A stretch of DNA of 64,000 bases, from contig OOIN01000047.1 of the NCBI GenBank assembly GCA_900323505.1, forward strand, positions 124,001-188,000. The letters run 5' to 3'. Position 1 is the first letter of the stretch; each line of letters starts with the position of its first letter. The translations under genes were made by a program, and so were the position numbers. Shown piece by piece: positions 19,039 through 30,916 of this stretch. The notes under the pieces were generated by a model. It had not been told where the DNA came from, made no database searches, and saw only the letters and a program-made list of their open reading frames with translations. The DNA comes from Ustilago trichophora. Lineage: Eukaryota > Basidiomycota > Ustilaginomycetes > Ustilaginales > Ustilaginaceae.

Positions 19039-22000
19039 CTAGGAGTAGTTGGAGGCAAAAAGATTGCCGAGGACAAGGGAAGCAGTTTCGACATCGAATT
19101 GTTTACACATGGCAGTAGATTTTCTGATCAGCCTTGCGAGGGATTTTTGCGCCTTTCGATTGGTCCCCACCGTTGGAGCTAAGTTTAGCGCCGATCTTTG
19201 AATTCGGATCAAGACTTGCTCCGTCTCCTTGCTCTCGCTTCTGTACTCTTCGGCCAGGTTGAGGAGCTTCTCCAGAGCCTCGACTACCACGCCCCCGTGC
19301 ATAGCTAGGGAGGGGTCCTCGGAGAATATCAGGATCTTTTCCAACACGACGCTCGCTGCGCAGCTGATGGTTCGTACGAGCTCCGCAGAGACGTTAGGTA
19401 GGGCAGAAGATGGAGAAAAGACGCAGTTGTGCAGAGCCTTGAGGATGGTCAACGTCAAATTGAGCGTGGTGGCGATCCATGCGGAGTCAGTTGCTCTGTG
19501 GAGTCTGTCCAGGTCAATACTGCGGAGCAGCTGGGCCAGCAAGAGGATCCACACGCTGCGCAGGGTGCCTGCTGATTGCACTGCATCTACAGCAGTTTCG
19601 TTCTTCTGCTGAGTGTCTGAGCTGGTGGTACTGATGTGTTCCGCGAGAGCCACTACACCTTCACGGACAAGTTGCTGCCAGATCCAGACAAACAATCCTC
19701 GACGGGTGACAAGCTCGATCCCGACGTCGGGATTCTTGACCAACCAGGAAGTTGTGTCTTCCACAAGGGCTCGGATGGCTGTTTCTTCTACGGCTCGTTC
19801 GGCGCTGATTCCCGTTCCAGTAGCAGCATCGCATGCATCGTACAAGGAAGCGAGGAGTTCCCATGTTCGACGACGCTTCAGGATCTTCCAGTCGCTTCTG
19901 CCTCCACTTCGAGCGACATCGCGCAAGAAGCGAAGCATCCACATCCGCTCCTGCTTGTACTTGTCCGATGCGGTGTACAGCAGGTTGTACAGCAAGGGGA
20001 TGTCTCCAACGTCCAATTCGGGTCGTTGAAGGAGGAAGTGCGAGATGACGGGATAGATGAACGAGCTTGGTGTTGTCACTGAGCGCAGGGCATGGGCGAT
20101 GAAGAGAGTTGTCGTTGTGGGAAGGAAGTGGGCGTCGGATGAAGAGGAGTCGTCTTGGATGGCAACAGAAGAGTCGAGAGCGTCGCGGAGGAGGTCGAGT
20201 ACCATGATGAGGTGGTCTTTCTCTTGGAAGTCGGCTTCCCGAATGGCGAGGTAGAGATTCGAGATGAGCGTCAGACTCGCTCGTCGCATGTCGGCAGAGC
20301 GAGAAGACAACCCGCACACGACCAGACCGGGGACATTGGTTGCAAAGACCGCCAGCCACTGCAATCCGCTCAATTTCACTCCCGGTGCAGTGACACCTGC
20401 AAGGAGCGAAGAGAGGAAGACAGGATCGTAACGCTGACTCGCATCTGCGTGTCGTCCGTAGACTTGACCTGGCAATGCAGATTCTTCGTCCGCTTCCTCG
20501 TACCCAGATGCGATTGTGTTCGCGAGTGACAAAGAGCGCGGATAGTCGGTGCAAGTTGCAAATACCACATTCGCATCCAGGGACTGAAGTGCCTCCAACG
20601 TGTTCTCCTGTCCCGACCCGGACGCACCCTGTTGAGCGCTCGGCAGCGTCCAGCCCTGAGCCAGGGCGGCAAACGAATGGCCAGACTCCTCTTCGAACTT
20701 TCTAAACATGCTCAACAGCATCCTGTCACTCTGGATGAGAGTGGCACCGTAGAACGACATGAGCTTGGTCAGCAGTGGCGCGCGCAGCAGCTCCTTCGGA
20801 TCTCTGCTTGCGATCGTGTAGACGAGTTCCACCATGAGCTTTTGCAGCTGTCCCGACTTTTCGTGCTTCTCTTCTGCAGTGAAGCTGTCCTCTTCCTCGT
20901 CCGCATCGTGCTCGGCCTGAAGCGGATGCTGGATAGCAGCAGTGCCTCGCATGACAGTGTTAAAGTCAGAATGGGCGGAAAGCGCACCGAGGTAGCGCGA
21001 GAGGTGCGTGGGCTCGAGCTCGGCGTGGACGCAAAGTGCAAGGACGAGATGCATCTGGTTGAAGGCACGCAGTCGATTTTTGATCGCTGCCTGTATGACT
21101 GGGTCGACGAGGGACTTCTTGAGCTGCACTTGGCGTCCATCATCCCCAATGCGCTCAATAAGCGAGGTGAAGAGTTTAATGGTCTGGACAAGATGGATCG
21201 AATCGTTGCTGTCTTCGGCGAATCGTCGTACGAGCCAGAGCAGTGCTGCGTCGACTGTAGCTTGGAGGAGACCGGATAGACCAGAAAAGTCAGGAACGTC
21301 CTCGACTATTCCCAGCAGGACCTGGATGAGCGGACCTCGGAATGCCTTTGCAGGTGTCGTTGCCACAGCATCCTTTGCGAATGTGCTGAGCCTAGAGGCC
21401 ACTTCTTCCTGCAAGTCTGACCAGCCAAACTTGCATGCACATCGTAATGTCAGCACGAGACATGCCGCGTGCTTCTCTACCAATTCAACAGAGTCTTCGG
21501 AAGTGCCAAGGATGGCTGACGACGCGAGGTTCACGATGGGCTTGATGTGAGCCTCTGTCCAGGTCTCGCCGGCGATTTGTGGACATCCTTCCTCCAAAAG
21601 CGCCGACAGAAGAGTCAGCAGCGTGCAGGGCAGAGTCTGCACAATTTGTTCCTGCTTGGCCTTGTCGTTTGAGGAGAGGAGGCAAAGGACGGACCTGGAT
21701 ACGGATCGCGCAAGTGCGGGGTGTGCATGGATCGCCGCCACCAACGCGCTGTCCTTCGCGGAAGAAGCGGTCTCAGCCTGCACGAGCTCAGAGAGGTCCA
21801 ACTTGGCAACAGCCTCGCGCAATGAGGTATCTGCGCGGTGTTGAGCATGCTGCAGGGCTGAAGAGATGATGCCGAACAGCAGATCCTCGCGACTTCCGCC
21901 GTCTTTGTCGTCGTTGCGTTTCTCGTCTTCGTTTGTATCCGCAGAGTCGGTTCGGGAAGCTGCGTCGACAATCTCTGGCAATCGCATCACCAGCCTTCTC

Positions 22001-25000
22001 CAAATCCTGGACGACCGGTCAAGAGAAGTGACAATCACCGACAGAGCGTCTGCAGCCAACAGACTGACCGGAGCGTCCGCCTCAAGGGTATGGAGTACGC
22101 GCGTACATGTTTCGAGAATCTCTAGCACAGAGTCCTCGTCCAAAAAGGGCACCAGATTGGTCATAGCCTTGTACCAGTCATCGTTGTACTCTTGATCCTG
22201 GTCGAGCTTGTACAACACCGTACGGATCATTTGATGATGCTCCTTGCGCTGAGGATCCAGGTACTGAATGGCGAGGTCACTGATGAGGCGCAGGAGCCGA
22301 GCTGCGTAGTGTGAATTTCGATAGTCGATGTGGTTGGCGGCTTCGACAAACAAGAATTGTTTTGCCTCTTCCTCGCCGAGGAAGCCCGACGCGTCAACCA
22401 TCAAGATTAGCGATGTCATGTGAGCCAGGAGTTCTCCTTCTGCGTCCTTATCCCCGTCGCTGCTAGACCGGAAGATGGCCGTCCAGATAGCTAGACGTAC
22501 TTGATGCTTTGCTTGCCATGGCACCAGAGGGCTCTCTTTGGGCGCCTCGTTCGTCGCCATAAAGTCGTCGCGAGCAGGTGTGGTGAACTCAGCGTTCGAC
22601 GGCAAGTGCAGCACAGGAACGGTCCCATATTCAATCCTGAATGCTTGCGGGAAGACAGCGGCGGTGATGTTCTCCGTGAGTGGGTCGAGCTCCTCCAAGA
22701 TTTGAGATACGGAAGCATAGCCGCTTTCATGCAGCTTCTGCACCGCTGCGTAGAGATCAGAGATCTGAGCTAGATTGAGTGGCCGCTGAGCGCTTCTCAA
22801 GCGCGTCTTGAGGTCAGCCGGTGTGGAAGAGCCTGAGGATTTTTTTTGATTTTTTTTTAAAATAAGAAAAACAAGTTGCGTCGAAGGTCAGCAAAGAGGA
22901 ACTGATCTTCCGGAGTGAGACAGACGAGGCCAGAGTGTCAAATGGTCAGGACGCCTCTCATCCATAAATGGATGGAGACGACTTCAGAGTTATCGGCAAG
23001 CCATCGCTGCGGCAATCAAGCCATAGGATGTAACTTTGGTGTAGCGGTTCTGATAATTGGGAAATTCTAATCATCCCATTCGACACACAGGTCATCTTTG
23101 CATCCATGTAGAAGCATCAAGAAAGATGGTTTGAGACTTACCGTTGAACAAGATTTTGTTGGCTTGCTTTGACTGCTTGGTCGAGGTAAATGCGGTGACC
23201 GGTGCTTGACGGATGCTAGTGATCTTGCTGAGGATGGTCGACGCTAAGAAGGTTGAAGATGCGTATTTGGCGTTGCCTTTGATGTGGTCCTTGATTTTCA
23301 TCGCCATGGCTTCGAGAGCGGATGTGTGTCGGGTATAGGCACACAAGACAGGAAGGAGACGGACGAACAAGGCCGTCAAAGCATCCACTGTTCCCATCTC
23401 AGTCGCAAAGAGTCCTTTTTCGACACGAATGGCGAATTGCTCAAACACGGCCATAAGCCAAGGCGATGCTAACAAGTCCGCCGATGCATCCTTGCTGCTA
23501 ATGCCATCAGCATTGACGTGTGAATCCTGGTCATGTTCTTGGAGGAACTGACGGGCAGCCTCGACGTAGCGGTAGGGTGTCTTGGCGCAACGGAGCATGC
23601 ATTCGTCCAAGAATGCGACGACGACTTGCTGCTCCTCGGAGAGCTGGTGGGAACCGATGGCAGCACCGGCGATGCGGCCGGTCTCCTCATCGATCTGAGT
23701 AGATTGGGTGTCTGCTGAAGGAAGGCTGGCGAGCCAGGCGTCGATTTCAGCAGGACAGTGTTCGAAGAATGATGAGGAAGCAAGGAGCGATCGGAGGAGA
23801 TCTTCACATGCTTGCTTGACCTGTTCGAGTGGTGTCGAGATGAAGAGCGTGAGAAGCATGCCCAAGTAGCTGAGATTGTTGCCGGAACCAGTCGGCTTGG
23901 CAGTCCAATCGAAGGAAGCTGCACGAGCGGAGTGCGAAAGAATGCGCAGAGTGTGCACTTGGCAGAGCGCTTCCAGGTTGACCTCGCCGCTGTCCTCTTC
24001 ATCTTCGTCGCCACTGTCATCTCCGTCTTCGTTGCTGCTTCCATTGTCAGCTGTGAGATCGTCGCCATTGGCCATCTCTGCATCCTTATTGACCGCCTTT
24101 GTCGCGGCGGACGCAGAAGCTTGAATGAAGGCGTTGGTCAGAAGCTTTCCGGCATTGAAGCGAACATCGAATGCCGAACTAGGCACGGCTTGGTAGTAGA
24201 GGGAGAGTAGTCGAAGTGCGACCTCGGTCGAGAGCATGTTGTTTTTCTCGCTGACAGCACCTGTCTCCTCAGCAATTGAGCCATCTTCTGCGTCCATGGC
24301 GTTCGAGGTTCCGTTGGCGCCCGATCGAGAAGTGGCAACCTGTAGTATCTGGATGACGATCGAGATATCAGGGATACGTCGACGCGCCTCGAGTTCGAGT
24401 GCATCCAGGCGTCTACGCCAGGGCCCAGATTCGTCTTCGTCCAGCTCGGTGATGGCACTGAGACAGACGTTGCGGAATCGGACCATGCGATCCAGGCATC
24501 GACACAAAAGAGCGCAGGTCGAGTATCGTACGAGTCGATCTGAGCTGTTGAGACCTTGGCTGAAGAGGAAGCGATGCAAAGGGCCAGGGAGGACGTTGGC
24601 CAGGATGCTTGACAAGGGCGGTGGCTCTGAAGCAAATTGGCGATGAGCAAGGGGGGTCAATGCGCCAGCTGCAGAGGAGTCGGGCGTTTCGAGATGCTCG
24701 ACCTTGGCGACCCGGAAGGAGGGCAGCTCGAGTCCGACAACTCGACCGAAAAAGGCGATATTGCAGAGCCAGCGAGAGCTTGGTCTTGGATCCACACTCA
24801 AACCGGCGCAGGAGCTCTCGAGATATGGACCTGCCAGTTCAGGACAGGCAGTGAGGATGCTGAGCGCCAGCTCCTGTTGACGAAGATCTTCAGCGACCGC
24901 AAGCTGGCGAAGAACTCCCGAGAGCACCTTGTTGTAGATAGGGCCACCGCTTTGCTTGGCTTTCTGAGCCGAGTTGGCCTCTGTTGTGAACTCGTCTCTG

Positions 25001-26310
25001 TCGAGACCATCAAGCAAGGCGTCGCTCGTTCCTTGTCCGACCGAATCGGCAGTGTCATTTCGAGCGGCAGCCTTGCGTGGATACCAGCCTCGATCTGGAT
25101 AGCAGATACCGAATCCTGGATTTGTGCAGATGCTGAGGAGGAAGTGATGGGCGAGCTCGGCGACAGAGGGATTCTCGACAGCTTCGGTATCGGCGTGAAT
25201 GAGGACGTGTTCCTCTTCACGCGAGTATAGCTGAACAACACAGCCGCAAGCCCATTCATTCCAGAACTCGACTTTCTTGCTGCGTGGGATGCGTTGATCC
25301 TTGACGAGGTCCTCGTGCAGGTGAAGGAGAATGGTCTGGACAACATCAGGTGGATCTTGTGGAAGGCCCTTGAGGATGGCCGGCAAAAAGTCGCGTCCAA
25401 GGTCAAGCAATCGGAGCTTAAGCGCATGTGAGTAGCTCTGCTGCAAGAACGAGAGCAAGAAGAGGATGTAGAGTGTACGTATATCGGGCCTACGCAAAGA
25501 CACATCTTGAACAGCTTGTGCCTTCTTGGAGGTCTTTGATTTGCGGTTGACCCTCCTGCGCATGTTGAAGATGTGAGGAAGCACCTTCATGGACCAGTTG
25601 AACGAGTCAAAGAGCTTGGCTGCGTAGCGGCCTTTAGCAAAGGTGGTGATCTCACGAAGGAGAACAAGTGATGCTAGCGCGGCAACATCTGAGCTCTTGA
25701 AAGAACGAGAGTCTCGCTGCTTTGACGAGGCAAACTTGGCACCGCCCAAGTTAGAGATGTAGTTATGCAACATGGCCAGCCATGGTTCATTTGGCGAGAG
25801 GATGCGCTCGATGATGTTGGATCCGAGCGAATGTGTCGGGTAGTGGATGGAGAGCAGCGCCAGCGACTGAGCGAGGCAGAAGATGGGAAGATGCAGCAAC
25901 GTCGGAAGGTCTTGGCGATCGGCGAGCTCCCAAGTGGAGAAGATGGAGGCTGCGGCCGAGATAGGAGCGCCCGAGTTGGAAGCCTGGATCTCACATAGCT
26001 GGCAGTACTCTTTGACGAGTTGGATACGCTTGTCGCTAGCCGAAATGGTGGATCGTTGTGTGTTTTCGGCGAAGGAGAGGGATGTCTGGTTGCGGAGTCG
26101 AGAAAGCAACAGACGCAGCATGTCGGCAGAGGGTGTTTTGAGAGCCTCGTGAAGCTCAGAAGCGTCTGCGAATGGTATCAGCGCTTTGTTCTGTGCTGGC
26201 TCTTCCATGACGGGCTGGTCATTGACGACCTGCTCATCTTCCGACGCATCGGAAGCATGATGGGCCGAAGAAGCCGCGTCAGAGCCAGCACGTTTGCGCT
26301 TGTCGACCAT
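19039..26310 (-). CDS. URB1: Urb1/Npa1 60S ribosome-assembly factor (two exons)
   Basis: Urb1/Npa1 is a very large nucleolar helical-repeat protein of early pre-60S particles. I join exon 26310-23142 to exon 22832-19039. The donor is GGTAAGT at 23141, the acceptor CCTCAG ends at 22833, and the phase-1 split Gly codon (G+GC) keeps frame, giving 2320 residues. The N-terminal exon holds the Npa1 domain (RPDIRTLYILFLLSFLQQSY and the FNWSMKVLPHIFNMRR region) plus an acidic stretch (GDDSGDEDEEDSGE). The second exon holds the NopRA1-type C-terminal domain (ARSGGRSDWKILKRRRTWEL ... TRRGLFVWIWQQL). The second exon has no plausible ATG at its left boundary, which further supports a single gene. It is somewhat longer than yeast Urb1. 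Confidence 0.85.
22833..23141 (-). other. URB1 intron
   Basis: The proposed intron is 309 bp on the minus strand. It begins GTAAGT (23141-23136) and ends CTCAG (22833). Reading through would append about 15 unrelated residues and stop at 23092. Splicing joins the two halves of URB1 in frame. The acceptor is preceded by unusual A-rich sequence rather than a clear pyrimidine tract, so the exact acceptor is somewhat uncertain. Confidence 0.75.
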
Positions 26311-26818
26311 GACTGCTGTGGGTATCTAGTGACACTGTGCGATGCTTCACAGTCAAGTGGAGCGACCGCTGTATCGACAAGAAGGGTGTGGCTGTGATCC
26401 AAGCCAAAGGTGGGTGAAGGTTGAAAGAAGGCGTAGCAATCAAAGGAAGGACCCTTCTGTGTGACATGCAAAAAAGGCAAAAAAAAAAGCAAAAAGTCCA
26501 GAAAAAAAGGAAATTTTTGTGCTGCATGGACCAGGTCTTCTTAAAAATCAAGAGTTCGGGTTACGGAAATGAAATCATCACGTGGCACAGGGCAACGGTC
26601 TGCTGATCCAGAATATAGTACAGGTAAAAGGTACACAGCGCCGCGTTGCTCCGCTGTGACTCTGACTTGACAGGATGCCGGCAAGGGTCTTACAGAAGTA
26701 CAGTAGGTATGATTGTTTGAGAAGAGTAAAGTATGCATCAATCAATCATCATCTTTATCCTACATAGAGCTCCAACTCTGGCATACCATCGCCTTGGAAA
26801 AGGCTAAACTTGTGCAAC
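26311..26818. promoter_or_regulatory. Divergent promoter URB1 / THI20-type gene
   Basis: This 508-bp spacer must contain both promoters. It holds an A/AG-rich run (26470-26515) and one GTACAGTA motif (26697). I looked for the conserved CTGAGA and ACCTGA-type blocks of a TPP riboswitch because the right-hand gene is thiamine-related, and saw none. Confidence 0.5.
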
Positions 26819-28768
26819 ATGTCGCCGCCACGAGTGCTCACCATCGCCGGCTCGGACTCGGGAGGAGGAGCAGGCATCCAGGCTGACCTCAAGACCTTCC
26901 TCTCCCTCGGCACATACGGTCTCTCGGTCCTCACCGCACTCACCGCACAAAACACAACCGGAGTCTCGGCCATCCATGCCTGTCCACCCGACTTTGTTGT
27001 GCAGCAGTTCGACTCTGTGGCCTCGGACATCCAGATCGATGCGATCAAGATGGGCATGCTGTGCAATCACGAGATTGTGGCAGCACTCGCGGCCGCGCTC
27101 GGTCCATGGAGCAAGTCAACGACCACACACGGAGGCAACACTGTGCCAATAGTTTTGGATCCGGTCATGGTCTCAACGTCTGGCTCACTGCTCCTCTCGG
27201 AAGGCGCCATCGAGACGCTCATTCGTGATCTGCTCCCACTCTGCACCATCCTCACCCCTAATCTACCAGAGGCGAGGCAGTTGCTCAAATACGCCGCCAA
27301 GTTCACCTCGCATCAGTCAGGACCTCAAGAGCTAGAGCTAGCTCAAAACAACGAGGACACCGAATTGCCACAGATGATGGCAGCAGCCAAGAGCATTGCA
27401 CGGCTAGGTCCTCGAGCTGTGCTCGTCAAGGGAGGACATGCCAAGTTGAGGAGGTCGCAGATCGACACCTACTTGAAACGATTGGATCCAGAAGCAAGCG
27501 TCAAACATATCTCTCCTGCAACCCTACCCTCGCAGGCGTCCTCATCGAGAGATCGATACCCTCAGCGCAAAGACAAGAGCAGCCAAGCATCAGCATCAAG
27601 TACCATCAGCGCCGAAGAAGAGGATCTGAGGCAGTTGGCTGGTGTGGACGGCGCCATCATCACAGTTCAAGGAACTGTGACGCTGATTCGCACCGATCGG
27701 ATCCCCTTCAGTCGGGTTTTGAACGGTGATCAGCCGCAGTCGGATGATGATATGGTGGTGTGCGATGTCCTATACCAGCAAAACACTAAGGCCGAGGGCT
27801 CGTACGTGCTGTTCGTCAAGCCACTCATCAACTCGTCTGCAACCCACGGCACAGGATGCACCCTGTCATCCGCTCTCGCTGCCTCGCTGGCACAAGGTCA
27901 TTCCTTGATTCGCTCCACCTCGATAGCAATCAAGTATGTGCAGAATGCCATCGCCAACGGCATCCAAGACCTAGGCAAGGGCCCTGGGCCACTTGACCAC
28001 TCGTATCCGTTCCAACCGCGCGGCCTTATTACTACATCAACTCGAGCAGAGAGCAATGCCGCACAATCACAGCCATTGTCCCTAAACCGCAGCTTGATCT
28101 CCAACTCGATCGAGGTATGGACATCTTTCGTGCAACATCCATTTGTGCTCGGTCTGGCCGATGGAAGCTTGCATCGTGATGGATTTGAATGGTTTATGAA
28201 GCAAGACTACCTCTTCCTCCGCCACTATGCTCGAATCTGGGCCCAAGCAGCCGCTTCGCCGGATAACACATTTGAAGAGATCTCGACGCTAGCAGAGTTA
28301 TCTCGAGCCATGGCAGAGGAGGCCAAGCTGCACCTGCGTATTTGCCACGAGAGCCTTGGTATTTCAGCGGCAGAGCTCGAGCACAAGACGATAGAGAGCG
28401 CCGCTACACTGGCCTACACGCGCTTCGTGTTAGACATTGGCCGATCGAGCGACAGCCTAGAGCTACTTGTAGCAGTGAGTCCATGTATGGTGGGCTACGC
28501 TCAGGTGGGGCTTTGGGCTGCTCAGAACCGTAAGCCAGATGTGGACAAGGATTACGCTGCCTGGATCGAGGCTTATGCAGGTGACGAGTTTCAGGGCGTG
28601 GTGCAGCGAGCCATGCGCTTGATAGAGAACAAGGCTGCTCTCGATCCACCGTCGCCAGAGAAGCTGCGCAAATTGCAGAAGATCTGGAACGCTGCTTGTC
28701 GACTAGAAACGGCCATGTGGGACGAGGCCGTGGATGCTCATCTCCGTAGAGTCGTGCTTGAACCCTGA
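26819..28768 (+). CDS. THI20: HMP/HMP-P kinase - TenA fusion (Thi20-type)
   Basis: This bifunctional thiamine-pyrimidine enzyme phosphorylates hydroxymethylpyrimidine and its phosphate with a ThiD domain and salvages degraded thiamine with a TenA/thiaminase II domain. The protein has 649 residues. The ThiD domain (about 1-410) starts [20 protein letters not shown], has [11 protein letters not shown], and the catalytic anion-hole GTGCTLSSA near 344. A polar Ser/Lys-rich insertion of about 40 residues interrupts it near 225-270. The TenA domain (about 425-649) carries [27 protein letters not shown] and the active-site Cys in [11 protein letters not shown] near 556. The ATG at 26819 (MSPPRV) is the first in frame. 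Yeast Thi20 has the same domain order. Confidence 0.93.
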   Translation: MSPPRVLTIAGSDSGGGAGIQADLKTFLSLGTYGLSVLTALTAQNTTGVSAIHACPPDFVVQQFDSVASDIQIDAIKMGMLCNHEIVAALAAALGPWSKSTTTHGGNTVPIVLDPVMVSTSGSLLLSEGAIETLIRDLLPLCTILTPNLPEARQLLKYAAKFTSHQSGPQELELAQNNEDTELPQMMAAAKSIARLGPRAVLVKGGHAKLRRSQIDTYLKRLDPEASVKHISPATLPSQASSSRDRYPQRKDKSSQASASSTISAEEEDLRQLAGVDGAIITVQGTVTLIRTDRIPFSRVLNGDQPQSDDDMVVCDVLYQQNTKAEGSYVLFVKPLINSSATHGTGCTLSSALAASLAQGHSLIRSTSIAIKYVQNAIANGIQDLGKGPGPLDHSYPFQPRGLITTSTRAESNAAQSQPLSLNRSLISNSIEVWTSFVQHPFVLGLADGSLHRDGFEWFMKQDYLFLRHYARIWAQAAASPDNTFEEISTLAELSRAMAEEAKLHLRICHESLGISAAELEHKTIESAATLAYTRFVLDIGRSSDSLELLVAVSPCMVGYAQVGLWAAQNRKPDVDKDYAAWIEAYAGDEFQGVVQRAMRLIENKAALDPPSPEKLRKLQKIWNAACRLETAMWDEAVDAHLRRVVLEP

Positions 28769-30916
28769 GCAATAGTGCATTCTAGGTATGATGCCCGCGC
28801 TTCCCCCCCGCACACATCATGACACCTTTGCCTGGTAGTTGCGCCCCATCTGTCACGAACCTGTTATGCAGGAAAGCAGTGATGCAGTGATGCTTTGGGC
28901 TGAAATGGATTAGCTAATCTTCTATGTGGCTTCACTTTGCTTGTATCAGACCCCGCACTCGAACGCATTACAGCACTGTACTTGCACGTGCCATTGAAAG
29001 CTTGTATCGAAGGGTGTGACCTTTGACGGTGAAGTGACGACGGTGGGTGAGGCTCTACTTGGAGATGAGACCCTGAGAAAAGACAAATGATGAGTGAGCT
29101 TGCAGCGTCATCTTGGTCTTCGCTCACAACCACGTCAAAGGGCTTCGTTTGACTTTGTGGCAAGCTGATTACCGATGGACATGGTGAAAGGCGAGGCGGG
29201 GCGAGGCGAGACGAGACGAGCAAGGCGAAATCGGCGATTTTTTCACATCAGATCGATGCGCAAGATGGGGCAAATTTGGGCGAAAGAATTCTCCGATCGA
29301 CGCGCACAAGGTGCAGAAGGATGACGCAAGGACACATGAATTAGCATCGGTGACTTGTTCAATTGTTTACAGAAGCTCTTTTTGTGTCGCTTCCAGAAAT
29401 CAGCCCTTGGCGGGATCTGTGATCAGAAGGCAGTGTTGTAAGTTCTTCAATGCAAATCCGGGCCTCGGATGCGGTGCACCCTCCTGTCTTGTTGTTGTGA
29501 CGACAACGTCACACGCTCAAAGGCCGCAGTGCTGTCCCGTTGTTTTTTTTTGCGTACCGATCCAAGTGCTTGGTTCGCCCATTCCAGCCAAGCCGATTGG
29601 TCAACATCGCGAGCCCTTGCTAAGATGCAGATCCAAGACACTAACTCCAACAAGCGAGCAAAAAGCCGCAGTTCCATACATGGACTTGTACAGACCCCCC
29701 ACACACTCACTTGATTGTTCCTGTTCACCTTACGTTAGCCAAAATAGAAATGGCATTGCTCGAAAATGCATCGTTCGACTTCGGAAATCCTTTGTTTCGC
29801 ATTGTATCGATGGTATCGATGTAATGAGTATGACATCCAATCAGATATCTAGAGGGTGAGGTTGGAGGGATTTCGTCGTAGCGGCCACTGCTGCATCTGC
29901 ATTCCATAGTTACAAGAGGCAGAGCGAGCTAAACTTTTTAGGGAGCAAAGAATCGATTCGGTAGAAGGCGGTTGGCGCGGGTCGGCTTTTCACAAAGCAG
30001 CACCGCGGTATTCTATACCCGCCGCTTCCTTCTCACTCTCTCTCCCTAGACACATAGTAGCAGCGGCGGCAAGGAACGTCGATGACCTGAACTCTTGGCA
30101 CACTTAAGGGCGCGCCGACGGATGAAAAATGCCAACAAAGAGGGACACAAGCTACGTTACTGCATATCGGTGTTTCAGGACAAGTCGATGGTGCGTCTGT
30201 CGTCGCTCTTTTGTGCGAATTGCTGCGTTTTTTATTCTCCGATAGTGCGGCACAGGTTGAGCGCGCCAAGCCGTCATTCAGGGTATGCTACCATATCGCC
30301 ATTCCAATCGCATTGCCAACCCAAAGAGAGACTCTTTCTCCGATCGATGTACGTGCATGCATGCTTTCCAACGTCATTTTCCCGCCCTTAATCGAGTTGC
30401 TCTCCCCCCACTTTGCTAGTGCGTAGCAATGATGTTGTCCTTTTCTTTGACCCGGCTCCTATCATTGCCGCAATCTCTAGACTAGAACGGCTCGACATGA
30501 TGTACTGTAAATCCTTTGGACTATACCCTGGACCCGTTCACTCGCGCTTTGTCTCAAACGCACGCAGCAAAGACTATTGTGATGATGTCGTCGACTGATG
30601 TGCTCTCTCTGTCTCTGTCTCTGGCTCGCTCAATCGCTGATCTGACGCTGCCTTTCTTTGCAACGTCACAACGGTGCACATCCTAGCGGACCCTTTTGAA
30701 TTCGTTTCTTCTCCCATACTTTTCCCATCAGTCACTCTGTGTTCCTCTTGCTTCGGTTGAGCGGACAGAGTTTTAGTGCCCACCACGTTGGTTTAGAGCC
30801 CGTAGGTTTTCTTACCCCAGAAACAAGCAATCCCTGCTCCCTTCCCACCACCATCTTTATCTTGTATCCATTTTGCTTCTGGCTCGTAGCAAATATCAGG
30901 TGCAGATCAAACCACC
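28769..30916. other. 2.1-kb gene-free region upstream of the transporter
   Basis: No open frame here has a recognisable domain or a convincing composition. The longest (about 29311-29859, +) looks like chance. GC-rich GAGGCGGGGC/GACGAGACGAG repeats lie at 29193-29225, and a CT-rich tract (30600-30632) lies before the transporter. No tRNA with a clear A/B box pair was seen. It is probably a long regulatory upstream region, or it could hide a non-coding RNA. Confidence 0.45.

Noticed and set aside
19039..22800. Treating the second URB1 exon as a separate gene
   Set aside because: It has no ATG at its left boundary, and splice signals fuse it in frame to the upstream frame.
26311..26818. TPP riboswitch upstream of the THI20-type gene
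   Set aside because: The conserved TPP-aptamer blocks were not visible on the coding strand.
29747..29800. tRNA-like GTTCGACTTCGG element
   Set aside because: It resembles a B box, but no matching A box or foldable acceptor stem was found at the right distance.
29311..29859. 182-codon plus-strand frame in the long spacer
   Set aside because: It has no domain, odd composition, a poor start context and no neighbouring splice pattern that improves it. Probably chance.
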